Origin: a virus
DNA: 20,831 bases
Virus record (IMG/VR): IMGVR_UViG_3300049732_000048
Span: 1 to 20,831 of that record
Strand: one strand, 5' to 3'
The position numbers and the translations under genes are program-made. Shown here piece after piece: positions 12,655-20,831 of the stretch. Under the pieces are notes generated by a model. That model saw only the letters and a program-made list of their open reading frames with translations. It did no database searches and was not told the DNA's origin. The stretch's first letter is position 1; the number at the start of each line of letters is the position of its first letter.

Positions 12655-13104
12655 TTGGCGAAATACACGGGTAGAGGAGCGACCTTCTCGGTCGAAAGCG
12701 GAACACCGGGAACGTATGCGGAGGTAGCACAGGTGCAGTCGATCGGATCGATCGATATAACGGCGGATGAAACGGAAGTGACCACGCTCGACAACGCGAG
12801 CGGCTTCCGCGAGTTCCTGCAAACCTTCAAGGACGCGGGAGAGATGCCGTTGACCTTGGTATGGGATCCGGCGCTCCCGTCGCACGGGCCGGAAGCGGGC
12901 GGGCTCTGGGAGTTGTTCATCTCGGGCGCAACCAAAAGCATGAAGATCACCTGGGCGACGGTTCCGCCCTACTCGGCGACCTTCGACGGGTTCGTCAAGT
13001 CGTTTCCGACGCCTCAGGCAACGCCCGACGACGCATTGATGGCCGAGGTGTCGATCCGCGTTGCGGGGACGGTCACACTGGAGGAAGCCGGGGCGGTGGC
13101 GTAA
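12655..13104 (+). CDS. Major tail tube protein
   Basis: This 149-residue protein forms the stacked hexamer rings of the tail lumen. It is the plain version of the tube domain that also heads the gene at 9064. Common parts include YTGRGA, QSIGSIDITADETEV, TLDNASGFREFLQTF, DAGEMPLTLVWDP, ELFISGATKSMKI and EVSIRVAGTVTL. It has a six-residue insertion (around SGTPGTY) near residue 16 relative to the fused copy, in what should be a loop. The TTG start is supported by the GGAGGG upstream. Its place between terminator and chaperone genes is the standard one, so this is the likely main tube subunit. Confidence 0.88.
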   Translation: MAKYTGRGATFSVESGTPGTYAEVAQVQSIGSIDITADETEVTTLDNASGFREFLQTFKDAGEMPLTLVWDPALPSHGPEAGGLWELFISGATKSMKITWATVPPYSATFDGFVKSFPTPQATPDDALMAEVSIRVAGTVTLEEAGAVA

Positions 13105-13107
13105 GGT

Positions 13108-13545
13108 ATGCAAAAGATCGTAAACGGAACCGCCGCATCTCCGCGGCGGTTGTCGAAGCCGGTCACGGTCATGCTCGATCGCGAGCGGGAACTCGTCTAC
13201 GACCTGAACGCGATCTGCTCGTTTGAGGAAGCGACGGGGCTCTCGGTTGTCGATGCTCTTCGCAGTCTCACCATGACCAACATACGCGCCCTGATCTGGG
13301 CGGGTCTGCTGGTGGACGATCCGGCGCTCACGCTCAACCAGGCGGGGGCGCTGATCCGGTTCACCGATATCGCCGCCGTCACGCAGTCATTGCGCGATGC
13401 ACTGCGGTCGGATCTGGCGCAGGCGGATGACGCCGAGCGCCCTACGAACGAGACGGCGGTGGTCAACGGCGCATCGACTGGGGCCGTCTCTGGTCTGTCG
13501 GCAGATACAACCTCCGACTCTCCAATAGCGATTTCTGGCGTCTGA
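13108..13545 (+). CDS. Tail assembly chaperone, upstream frame (gpG-like)
   Basis: The 145-residue product starts three bases after the tube gene. Its core has VTVMLDRERELVYDLN, AICSFEEATGLSVVDAL, an NIRALIWAGLL helix and LTLNQAGALI, which match the short tail chaperones that bind the tape measure before tube assembly. The last 30 residues or so are low-complexity (Ala, Ser, Thr, Gly) and look like a non-structured end. A second frame, -1 to this one, overlaps its end from 13431 and reads on to 13796. This is the G/GT arrangement known from lambda, where a small fraction of ribosomes shift frame to make a longer form. Confidence 0.8.
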   Translation: MQKIVNGTAASPRRLSKPVTVMLDRERELVYDLNAICSFEEATGLSVVDALRSLTMTNIRALIWAGLLVDDPALTLNQAGALIRFTDIAAVTQSLRDALRSDLAQADDAERPTNETAVVNGASTGAVSGLSADTTSDSPIAISGV

Positions 13546-13796
13546 CGCCGCGGGAGTTCTCGCTGCTGTGCGAAGCTCACCGCGAGCAGGAACGCGCCGC
13601 CGACTACCGCGCCGGGGTGGTGGCATCGCTCGTCTCCGCGTGGGTCCGCAAGAAGCCGTTGCAACCTGCTGACCTGTTCGTATCGCTCCGGACCGGGGCC
13701 GCGGCATCGGGCGTCAACGGACGCGGCCAGACGCCGGAACAGCAACTCGCCATCTTCAAAAGCATTTTCTCTGACCGGCTTGTGATCAGGAACTAG
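13431..13796 (+). CDS. Tail assembly chaperone, -1 frame extension (gpT-like)
   Basis: The frame opens after a TGA at 13428-13430 and lacks a good ATG or GTG near its beginning. It reads IDWGRLWSVGRYNLRL, then SDFWRLTPREFSLLCEAHRE, and ends FKSIFSDRLVIRN. The FW-x-LTPREF motif is a landmark of second tail chaperone frames. The motif begins at 13533, before the stop of the first frame at 13543-13545. Its reading frame is -1 relative to the first, so it is most simply made as a frameshift fusion. I found no canonical X-XXY-YYZ heptamer in phase between 13431 and 13545. The limits given are those of the open frame, not of a known protein. The tape measure gene starts eight bases later. Confidence 0.72.
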   Translation, partial: RRAPYERDGGGQRRIDWGRLWSVGRYNLRLSNSDFWRLTPREFSLLCEAHREQERAADYRAGVVASLVSAWVRKKPLQPADLFVSLRTGAAASGVNGRGQTPEQQLAIFKSIFSDRLVIRN

Positions 13797-13803
13797 ACTT
13801 CCT

Positions 13804-16800
13804 ATGGGTGGATTCTCCAACGTACTCGGATCGTTGTCTGTCGTCATCGGCGCCGAGATCGATGATTACCTCAACGATCTCGCGCGGGTGTCGAAGGAAG
13901 CCGGGACTGCCGTCGGCGAGGTCGAGAAGAAGTTCGAGGGGCTCCAGACGGTAGGAACACAGATCGCCGGTCTGGGTGCGGGGCTCACCGCCGGGATAAC
14001 ACTGCCGCTCGCGGGATTGTCGGCGCTCGCTATCAGCGCGGCGGCGGATATGGACTCCCTGATGCGGGGGCTGACCGCTGTTGCGGGATCGTCTGAGGAA
14101 GCGGGCAGGCAGATGGCGCGGCTGAAAGAGGTCGCGAAACTGCCGGGGCTTGCGCTCGAGGAAGCAGTACAGGGATCGATCCGGCTGCAATCCGTCGGCG
14201 TGTCGGCAGAGCAGGCCGAACGCACGATGAAGGCATTCGGCAATGCACTGGCGACGGTCGGCAAGGGAGCGCCCGACCTCGAGGCGGTCATCTCGCAGCT
14301 TGTGCAGATGTCGAGCAAGACAAACGTCGTCGCCGAGGATCTGAAGCCGATCATGGAGCGCGTGCCACAGGTGGCCGCGATCATGAAGCAGGAGTTCGGG
14401 ACGATCAATACGGAGGTGCTGCAAAAGCTCGGAGTCTCAACGAAGGAATTTACCGACAAGGTTATAGCGGGACTGGAGAGGCTCCCGGCTGTATCCGGCG
14501 GGGTGAAGAACGCGATGGAGAATCTCAGGGATTCTTCAAGGGCGGCGTTAACCTCGATCGGGCAATCGCTGATCCCGGTACTCGAGAAACTGACTCCGGT
14601 CATCGAGGGTCTGCTCGGCCAGGTGGTGAAACTGGCCGAATGGTTCCGAAATCTCCCGGCGCCCGTACAGGCAGCGGTGGGCGCGGTGGTAGCGTTCGCC
14701 GCCGCGCTCGGGCCGGTGCTGGTCGCGATCGGCGGACTCACCGCGGCGGTTGGCGCTGCGATGCCCGCGTTGACCGGGCTTGCCGTATTCTTTGGCACGT
14801 CGGTCGGCGCACTCGGCACATGGACGGCGACAATCGGTCTGGCGGTCGCCGCTCTGGCAATTCTCACTTCACAGGCGAGCGACACCGGCAATGCGGCGCG
14901 GGAACTGCACGATGCGCTCAACATGACATCAGAGGCCGGTGGCACATCGAAGGGCATCATTGATCAGGTCACCGAATCGCTGCGCGGCATGTTTGGCCTT
15001 TCGGATCAGGCGAGCGGATCGCTGAAGACGGTCAACGAGACGGTGAAGGAAAGCTCCGACCTTGCTAAGTTCTTCTCCGAGAAACTGGAGGAACTGAGGA
15101 TTAAGTGGGAACAGTTCCGGTGGACTGACTACATCAGCCCGCTCGGCGTGTTCAACAAACTGCTGCGCGATACAGCCGAGGTTGTTTCCACGATTCGCGG
15201 CGTGTTCCCCGATATGGAGAAGGCGGGGACCAAGGCGCTCGAATCGCTGCAAAAGTCTAATCAGAAGTCCGCGTCTGACGCTGCGGCGAACGCGATGGCA
15301 ATCGATGCAGTTGCGAAGAAACAGCGCGAGGCAGCGGAGGCCGCAGCAAAAACGGATGCAGCACTAAAGAAGAAAGCGGCTGCGGAGAACGCGGCTGCGA
15401 AAACGGCGGCGGATCACGCCAGAGCGGTCGCGGATGCATGGGACTCGGCGCACAAGCGATACGACCTCGCCGCGAAGGACGCCGAAAAGAACCGCAAGTG
15501 GTTCGAGGACGCCTACAAAAAGATCGAGCAACTCGACCGGGATCTCGAGCGAAGCGCGGCGCAGTTAGCGACCAACTTCGCCAAAGCCCATCTCGAGATG
15601 CAGAAGGCGGCGACGGAGACGGTCAACGTCATCGTGCCGCTGACGCAGCGCATACCGCCGGAAGTACAAGCCGTCATCAAAGCGAATCAGGATCTCGAAA
15701 AGGCGTACAAAACGCTCGGCATGACGAGCGCCGAGGAACTGGCGAAACAGTGGAAGGCGACCGCCGAAGCATACGATCTGATCGTCGCTAAATCAGGCGA
15801 GGCGTCGGATGAAGCGGGCCGCGCGTGGATCGCGATGGAGGAAGCGCGGGTCAAAGCGACCGTCGCGGCGGGCGGCATCATCACCGAAGAGCAGAAAAAA
15901 ACGCTCAAGGAGATGAAGGAGCTCTATCCTCCGATCGAGGATGCGACGAGGGAGCATCAGGAAAAAACCCGCTCGCTCTGGCAGGACTGGGCAGATGACA
16001 TCTCGGGGATTCTCGGCGGGTTCGCCCAGGCGGTGTTCGACCGGCTGATGCACGGCTCGCAGGAGAACGAACGGCTGGATGAGGAAACCGCGAAGCTTCA
16101 GCAATCCCTCGCCGATCGTGCCGTCGAATACGAAGACTATGTGGCGGAGGTGAACGGCGAACTCGATCAGTTGCACGCCGACTACGTCGCCGATATCGAC
16201 GCCGAGACGGAAGCGCTGGCCGCGCAGCTTGCCGACGCTGCGGGGGAATGGGACGAGTACGTACAGGACGTGGCGGACAATATCGCCGCCATCCATGAAA
16301 AGCACCAGTCCGCGATCGAGGGCGAGCGCGAGAGGACGGTCGAGGCGATAGCGGACAAGACCGAGGCGTATGAAAAATACGCGGAGGATGTAGCCGAGCG
16401 GATCGGCGAAATCCAGGAGAAGTGGGACGAACAGCTTGCGGATGAAACCGAATCGCTGCGGGCGGCACTGGCCGAACGTCAGGAAGACTATGACGACTTC
16501 GTAGAGGACGCCAACACCAAACTCTCGCGGCTCGGCGGCAAGTACAGCGAGAACATCGAGGACGAGACGCAGGACACCGAGCGGAGCATCCGTGACCGCG
16601 AGAAGGACTACGCACGGTACGCGGAGGATGTAGCCGAAAAGATCAAAAAGCTCCGCCTGAAAAACAAGGGGCAGTACAGCGACGAGGAAGGCGACCTGGA
16701 GCGTTCGCTGAAGCGCAAGAAGGAAGACCTCGATCAGTACGTCGCCGATCAGCGGGCTGATCTCGAAGAATACAGGCGTGAGCAGCAGGAGCGTCAGTCG

Positions 16801-17976
16801 CAGGAAGAAGCGGACCTGAAAACCTCGATGGATCGCAAGACGCGCGACCACGAGCAGTATCTGGCAGAAAACAAAGCAAAGCAGGACGGCGCCTACGCGA
16901 AATATCAGGAGGGGCTGACGAAGGAGGTCGGCGCGCAGCAGAAATCGCTGGCTGAACGCCAGACCGATCTGGCCACATTCGTGACCGAGAAGACGGCGGC
17001 GCTCGACCGTTCCGTCGCCAGTCACCAGGCGGCGGAAGAGAAAGAGATCGAGCAGCAGCGCACCGCGATGGCGACGAAAAAGACGGAGTACGACACTCAC
17101 GTCAACGAACTGATCGCCGCATCGGAGCGCCGGAAGGGCGAGATCGCGAAGCATTACGAGGACGAGACGGCGAACCTCACGACCGAACTCGGCAAGCAGA
17201 CGACCGAATACAACAAATGGGTCACCGGCATCACCGGACCCGGCGGCGAACTGGAGAAGCTGAAGGAAGCGCACCGCACGGTCTGGGACGACATCAAGGG
17301 ATTCGGTATGAATGCGATCAGCGATATCGGGGCATCGCTTATGGACCTGATCAGCGATCGCATACTCGGCAAGGTCACCAAGGCTCTGGGCGAAACCGGT
17401 CTGGGCGGGATACTCGACACGCTCGGCGAGAAGATCGCCGGACTGATCGGCAGTTCCGGTGATGTCGTCGCGGGTGTCGCAGGAAGCGCCGGCGGCACGG
17501 CGGCGAAAGTGGGCAGCGGTCTGATGGGGACGATCGGCGCGATCGGCGGCGTCGTCAGTGCCATATCCGGCGTCATCGGAAACTTCCAGATGGCGGGGAT
17601 GAATAAGACGCTTGACCTGATCGAGAAGGAAACCCGCGAATCGAAAATCCACTTACAGCACATTCTGGAAGACGGCGTGAACAAGTATCTCCCGAAGTTG
17701 CCAGAGATCGCGGGTTACCTGTGGAACACATTCACGCCCGCGTTCGCTTCGCTGATGACGACTGCCGAAACCATGAACGATCGCCTGTTTGCCATCAGCA
17801 CCAACACCTACGGCGGGACCGGAACCGCTCTGAACAATCAGTTATTGGTGCTCATGGAGATCCGCGATTCGCTTGTCGCGAGGCCGCCCGCGGTCACTAT
17901 CGTCGTTAACGGTGCGGCTGGTCCTCAGGCAACCGCCGACGCGGTGGCGCTCAAACTCCAGGGAGTCATGCTTTGA
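13804..17976 (+). CDS. Tail tape measure protein, 1390 aa
   Basis: The tape measure is packed in the tube lumen and fixes tail length. An AGGAAC lies upstream of the ATG. Domains in order: an N-terminal helical domain (about residues 70-250) of the kind seen in many tape measures (MDSLMRGLTAVAGSSEEAG, VVAEDLKPIMERVPQV); a hydrophobic Gly/Ala-rich stretch at about 290-355 that may insert in the host membrane; an Ala/Lys helical segment around 490-620; then 9.5 repeats of 40 residues (758-1137) forming a continuous charged coiled coil; and a second Gly-rich hydrophobic segment at about 1200-1262. No lysozyme or peptidase motif was noted. At about 0.15 nm per helical residue the protein could span up to roughly 200 nm. 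It follows the chaperone pair, as expected. Confidence 0.95.
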   Translation: MGGFSNVLGSLSVVIGAEIDDYLNDLARVSKEAGTAVGEVEKKFEGLQTVGTQIAGLGAGLTAGITLPLAGLSALAISAAADMDSLMRGLTAVAGSSEEAGRQMARLKEVAKLPGLALEEAVQGSIRLQSVGVSAEQAERTMKAFGNALATVGKGAPDLEAVISQLVQMSSKTNVVAEDLKPIMERVPQVAAIMKQEFGTINTEVLQKLGVSTKEFTDKVIAGLERLPAVSGGVKNAMENLRDSSRAALTSIGQSLIPVLEKLTPVIEGLLGQVVKLAEWFRNLPAPVQAAVGAVVAFAAALGPVLVAIGGLTAAVGAAMPALTGLAVFFGTSVGALGTWTATIGLAVAALAILTSQASDTGNAARELHDALNMTSEAGGTSKGIIDQVTESLRGMFGLSDQASGSLKTVNETVKESSDLAKFFSEKLEELRIKWEQFRWTDYISPLGVFNKLLRDTAEVVSTIRGVFPDMEKAGTKALESLQKSNQKSASDAAANAMAIDAVAKKQREAAEAAAKTDAALKKKAAAENAAAKTAADHARAVADAWDSAHKRYDLAAKDAEKNRKWFEDAYKKIEQLDRDLERSAAQLATNFAKAHLEMQKAATETVNVIVPLTQRIPPEVQAVIKANQDLEKAYKTLGMTSAEELAKQWKATAEAYDLIVAKSGEASDEAGRAWIAMEEARVKATVAAGGIITEEQKKTLKEMKELYPPIEDATREHQEKTRSLWQDWADDISGILGGFAQAVFDRLMHGSQENERLDEETAKLQQSLADRAVEYEDYVAEVNGELDQLHADYVADIDAETEALAAQLADAAGEWDEYVQDVADNIAAIHEKHQSAIEGERERTVEAIADKTEAYEKYAEDVAERIGEIQEKWDEQLADETESLRAALAERQEDYDDFVEDANTKLSRLGGKYSENIEDETQDTERSIRDREKDYARYAEDVAEKIKKLRLKNKGQYSDEEGDLERSLKRKKEDLDQYVADQRADLEEYRREQQERQSQEEADLKTSMDRKTRDHEQYLAENKAKQDGAYAKYQEGLTKEVGAQQKSLAERQTDLATFVTEKTAALDRSVASHQAAEEKEIEQQRTAMATKKTEYDTHVNELIAASERRKGEIAKHYEDETANLTTELGKQTTEYNKWVTGITGPGGELEKLKEAHRTVWDDIKGFGMNAISDIGASLMDLISDRILGKVTKALGETGLGGILDTLGEKIAGLIGSSGDVVAGVAGSAGGTAAKVGSGLMGTIGAIGGVVSAISGVIGNFQMAGMNKTLDLIEKETRESKIHLQHILEDGVNKYLPKLPEIAGYLWNTFTPAFASLMTTAETMNDRLFAISTNTYGGTGTALNNQLLVLMEIRDSLVARPPAVTIVVNGAAGPQATADAVALKLQGVML
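16135..17214 (+). repeat. Nine in-register 120-bp (40-residue) repeats in the tape measure
   Basis: Each unit starts with an aromatic-V/A pattern such as DYVAEV, EYVQDV, KYAEDV, DFVEDA, RYAEDV, QYVADQ, QYLAEN, TFVTEK and THVNEL. Each ends near a xxRxxxY/D/E motif. Every unit is exactly 40 residues by my count, with no insertions or deletions, and half a unit precedes the first (16075-16134). The units have diverged, but a 20-bp identical stretch (TACGCGGAGGATGTAGCCGA) recurs exactly 240 bp apart, at 16378 and 16618. Confidence 0.85.
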
Positions 17977-20447
17977 TCCCGCGCGTGCTGATCGAGGGCT
18001 CCGACGTATCCGGCGCGGTGATCCACGAGTCGCTGCGGATTCACGAGGACTCGCAAAGCCGCGTGCCTACGGCTGAGTTCACCGCGATGCTCGCCGCGCA
18101 GCCGGCGCGGTGGGACGAGGACCGGTGGGATCAGGCCGAATGGTCGATCCAGCTGGAGGAACTGAACCGCGTCACGATCCTCGACCAGACCACTGGACGG
18201 AAGCGGTTCGGCGGGCAACTCTCCTACATCGACTACTCGCGCCCGAAGCCGGGGAGGATCTTCGTCAAGTGCCGGTGCGCCGGCTATGCGGCATGGCTCG
18301 AACACATCCTCGTCCCGTTCGAGGATTTCGGCGTTACGCACTCGGACCAGTACATCCTCAAGCACCTGATCGACACCTACGCCGCGGGACTGCTGGACTC
18401 ATCAGGCATCGAGCAGATCCTGCCGGTCGTCGCGCTCGGCGTAGTCGAGAACCAGACGCTGCGCCAGGTCTTCGACTGGATCGCGGACCTGTCGAATGCC
18501 TGGTGGTCGGTGACACCGGACGCGAAGGTGCTCTACAGGCGTCCGAATGCGGTTCTGTCGCCGTACAGGTTCACCGACGATGCGCCCGATGGCGTGACCT
18601 CGTTCAGGTACGCGCTCGAGGGATTCTCGAGAGACTTCGCGCGTCCGATCAATCACGCGGTGGTAATCGGCGGCGTGCTCGCCGACGGCAACGCGCTGAC
18701 GGTGCAGTACTCCGACCCGCTCTCGATCGACGCCTACGGCAAGTGGTCAACGACGATCCTCGACCGGGGGCTCACTGACGCGAACGAGGCGATCCTGCGT
18801 GCTCAGGCGGTGGTGCAGGCCAACGCCTACCCGCTCGCCAACGGCTCGCTGGTGACCTACGCGGACGAGTTCGCCGCCGGCGACTACGTGCAGATCGAGA
18901 CGGAGGATTACGCGATCAACGATCCGTTCGTTCTGCACTCCTGCGAGATGAAGCAACTGAACCGGACGACCACGCAGTACACCTACGGCTTCGGGCCGCG
19001 GCGACCGGATGCCGAGCGTCTGCTGCGGGTGCTCGAGCGGTTCATGCGGGCCGAGGCGGGGCTCGGGTCGATGACCGGAGTCTCGACGCCGGCGGCGGGC
19101 TCGATCACCGAGGACATGCTCGATGAGAGCTTCAAACTGAACGCGAACGCGCTCTACGGCTCGATCTCGGGTGACGAGGTCACCGTAGCGGCGGGAACGA
19201 TCATCGGCGAGATCGGCGGCGAACTGGTGACGGTGGACGCCGGGACGATTCAGGGCGTCATCACCGGCGACGATGTCCACGTCGATACGGGCACGTTTCA
19301 GGGGCTGATCATCTCGGATCAGTTAGCCAACGGCATCATTGACGATCTCGGCAAGTTCGCGGACAGCACAAGGCCGATCCCGGTTTACGAGGGAATGCCG
19401 ACGCTTCCGAACGCTGATCTTCCGGCGAACGCTTATTTCTTCAACAACGCGAACGGTCACTTCTATCGCGTGGATGCGGGCGGAACGACGGCGACCGATC
19501 AGGGGACGAATCCCGACGCGCTCGCCGGGACGATGAAGCTGTACAGCATCGGCAAGGTCAACGTCCAGTCGTTTATCGGTCTGATCGCGGCGAACCAGAT
19601 CGGGAGCGTCAACGCCGGAACCATCATCGGCTCGATCACCGCGGGGCAGTCGATCACGATCGATGCGTCGGTCCTTCAGGGGACCGTTACGGCTGGTCAG
19701 GACGTGGTGATCAATACATCGGTGCTCGAGGGGACCATATCCGGAACCAGCGTGAACATCGACGCGAACCGCGTCACGCTCGGCGTGATGCAGGGGACGC
19801 GGGTTGAGAATCTCCGCGGCGAGACGATCAATATCGGGTCGGTGGATTCGTCCCGGCTGAACGCAACCGAGATCCGCGTTGGCGGCGGCGGCTCGAAGCC
19901 GGGGAAGTTTACGGTCTTCAACTCGAGCGGCTCCGAGATCGGGTTTATCGGCGTCAACGGTAGCTCAGAGGGCGGGTGGTTCAAGACGCTCGGCGTCGGC
20001 GGGACGACCAAGGACACGCCGATCATCAAGGCCGACGCGCTCGGCAAGGTCACGATTACCAATGCAGACTTCACGATCTCGACGGCGTCGAACGGCAGCG
20101 TGAATATCTCAACGACGACGTTCGACCCGACCTACTCGTCGGTCGGCCTGGGCGTGACCGACCCGTCGGGGATGTACAAGACGACGACGGTGTCGAAGGG
20201 CGTTGTGGGCTATTACGGCGCGAACCAGTTGTTCAGCATCAACGTCGATCCCGGTGCGCCGACGTGCGGCGAGATGGTACTCCGCAACAACGGGACGATC
20301 ATGATGGTCCTCTCCGGTGTGAGCGGCCTGGTGGATGCGACGAGGTTCGCGATTCGCGGCGCAGGCAATGCGTACAACATCGACATTCCGATTCCCGGCG
20401 GGCTGACGATCCGGATCAAACACGGTCTTGTGTACGGCTATAGCTGA
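17973..20447 (+). CDS. Tail hub / tip protein with beta-repeat fibre part, 824 aa
   Basis: The TTG start overlaps the tape measure stop (TTGA). The N-terminal part (about residues 1-355) resembles a tail hub: FGGQLSYIDYSRPKPG, an RQVFDWIADLSNAWWSVTPD segment, a HAVVIGG strand and a YTYGFG strand near 345. It would close the tube at the tail tip. From residue about 400 the sequence turns into beta-strand repeats of 16-17 residues (AGTIIGEIGG, AGTIQGVITG, TGTFQGLII, then again from about 545: AGTIIGSITAG, ASVLQGTVTAG, TSVLEGTISG). These are typical of trimeric beta-helical or beta-prism fibres. A separate compact region (about 465-540, with YEGMPTLPNADLPANAYFF) interrupts the two arrays. The Gly/Ser/Thr-rich end could be receptor-binding. 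An in-frame protease domain is not apparent. Confidence 0.82.
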   Translation: MIPRVLIEGSDVSGAVIHESLRIHEDSQSRVPTAEFTAMLAAQPARWDEDRWDQAEWSIQLEELNRVTILDQTTGRKRFGGQLSYIDYSRPKPGRIFVKCRCAGYAAWLEHILVPFEDFGVTHSDQYILKHLIDTYAAGLLDSSGIEQILPVVALGVVENQTLRQVFDWIADLSNAWWSVTPDAKVLYRRPNAVLSPYRFTDDAPDGVTSFRYALEGFSRDFARPINHAVVIGGVLADGNALTVQYSDPLSIDAYGKWSTTILDRGLTDANEAILRAQAVVQANAYPLANGSLVTYADEFAAGDYVQIETEDYAINDPFVLHSCEMKQLNRTTTQYTYGFGPRRPDAERLLRVLERFMRAEAGLGSMTGVSTPAAGSITEDMLDESFKLNANALYGSISGDEVTVAAGTIIGEIGGELVTVDAGTIQGVITGDDVHVDTGTFQGLIISDQLANGIIDDLGKFADSTRPIPVYEGMPTLPNADLPANAYFFNNANGHFYRVDAGGTTATDQGTNPDALAGTMKLYSIGKVNVQSFIGLIAANQIGSVNAGTIIGSITAGQSITIDASVLQGTVTAGQDVVINTSVLEGTISGTSVNIDANRVTLGVMQGTRVENLRGETINIGSVDSSRLNATEIRVGGGGSKPGKFTVFNSSGSEIGFIGVNGSSEGGWFKTLGVGGTTKDTPIIKADALGKVTITNADFTISTASNGSVNISTTTFDPTYSSVGLGVTDPSGMYKTTTVSKGVVGYYGANQLFSINVDPGAPTCGEMVLRNNGTIMMVLSGVSGLVDATRFAIRGAGNAYNIDIPIPGGLTIRIKHGLVYGYS

Positions 20448-20457
20448 GGTGTAAAGG

Positions 20458-20694
20458 ATGCAGACAGAGTATCGGTTCGAGGGAAAGACGCTGGCATTTT
20501 TCGAGCAGCAGTACGCGCAGCTTGCGACGTTGCAGCAGGGCATCAGCGGCGCCCTGTCGCTCCTGCTGAATCAGGAGGGGCTGGAGGGCCAGTGGTCGGT
20601 GGACTGGCCGAACCGGCGGCTGGTACGTCAGGACGCGCAGCCGCGGGAACAGGAGACAACCGCGCATGAACTCGCTCGTAACGGACTCGGGTAA
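20458..20694 (+). CDS. Small protein after the tail hub, 78 aa
   Basis: The ATG at 20458 follows GAGGTGTAAAGG, a usable ribosome binding site. The product is soluble and mostly helical in its first half (FFEQQYAQLATLQQGISGALSLLL), then has WSVDWPNRRLVRQ and a polar end. The amphipathic Gln-rich helix with LLL could trimerise at the base of a tail fibre, but I do not recognise a family. It overlaps the start of the next gene by 29 bases. Confidence 0.6.
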   Translation: MQTEYRFEGKTLAFFEQQYAQLATLQQGISGALSLLLNQEGLEGQWSVDWPNRRLVRQDAQPREQETTAHELARNGLG

Positions 20695-20831
20695 CGGCAT
20701 CGGACCTCTGGCGATCCCGCCGTTTCCGGTGACGCCGGTGTTCCCGGCGCCGGTGTCGCCGGGTCAGGTGGTGTCGTCTACAGGCTTCGGCAACGTCGTC
20801 CGTCAGGCGCTGATCGACCTGTGGACGAACG
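20666..20831 (+). CDS. Probable tail tip or fibre protein, 5' part only
   Basis: An ATG at 20666 opens a frame that continues past the end of the window (55 codons visible). The start MNSLVTDSGNGIGPL is followed by a Pro-rich stretch with repeated PV and PG (PPFPVTPVFPAPVSPG) and then VSSTGFGNVVRQALIDLW. The Pro-rich spacer and the location after the hub suggest a tail tip or fibre component, but only the N-terminal piece is visible. The reading frame overlaps the previous gene by 29 bases. The function is inferred from position alone. Confidence 0.5.
   Translation, partial: MNSLVTDSGNGIGPLAIPPFPVTPVFPAPVSPGQVVSSTGFGNVVRQALIDLWTN

Noticed and set aside
12655-13104. The two tube genes as an assembly duplication artefact
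   Set aside because: They differ at dozens of silent sites and in a loop insertion, so they are true diverged paralogues.
13866-14960. 364-codon minus-strand frame opposite the start of the tape measure
   Set aside because: Ser/Pro/Ala-rich shadow of Gly/Ala/Leu codons; no ribosome binding site or domain pattern was found.
15793-17652. A 619-codon open frame on the minus strand opposite the tape measure repeats
   Set aside because: It mirrors the repeated Glu/Lys/Arg/Asp codons of the coiled coil. The antisense of such codons lacks stops, and the translation is Leu/Arg/Phe-rich with no domain pattern.

Overview
The window is a GC-rich stretch (about 60% G+C by eye) coding on one strand only. 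It is the packaging, head and tail block of a tailed, double-stranded DNA phage or prophage. The HK97-type capsid genes, a stacking-type tail tube protein, a very long tape measure and the absence of any sheath gene point to a non-contractile siphovirus morphology. No integrase, lysis, replication or repressor gene lies in the window, so virus versus prophage cannot be decided, and I cannot name the host.

Layout. Positions 1-2431: the end of the terminase large subunit with a duplicated, out-of-frame copy of its 3' end, several small proteins, and a C5 cytosine DNA methyltransferase that carries a 1.07-kb open frame in the +1 frame. Positions 2432-8177: a short AT-richer spacer, portal, an HNH-like accessory gene of lower GC, three small proteins, a Mu F-like head morphogenesis protein, prohead protease and major capsid protein. 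Positions 8178-8371: a non-coding gap with three hairpins, two of them copies of one 49-bp element. Positions 8372-12625: head-tail connector, a tail-tube-like protein fused to two discoidin-like domains, head closure protein, an HK97 gp10-type protein and a tail terminator, interleaved with small unknown genes. Positions 12655-20831: the normal tail tube, a tail assembly chaperone pair in two frames (-1 relation), a 1390-residue tape measure with nine exact 40-residue repeats, an 824-residue tail hub/fibre protein, and two further tail-end genes, the last cut by the window edge.

How it works together. Terminase packages DNA through the portal into a shell built from the capsid protein, matured by the protease. 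Connector, head closure, gp10-like and terminator proteins form the neck. The tape measure and chaperones set the polymerisation of the tail tube, and the hub closes the tip. Many starts overlap the preceding stop (GTGA, ATGA, TTGA), so translation is probably coupled along the block.

Most noteworthy: (1) the methyltransferase and its overlapping frame both look like protein families; (2) a second, misplaced tail tube paralogue carries two discoidin-like domains; (3) the tape measure has a strict 40-residue repeat; (4) paired structured repeats follow the capsid gene; (5) the chaperone overlap lacks an obvious slippery heptamer.
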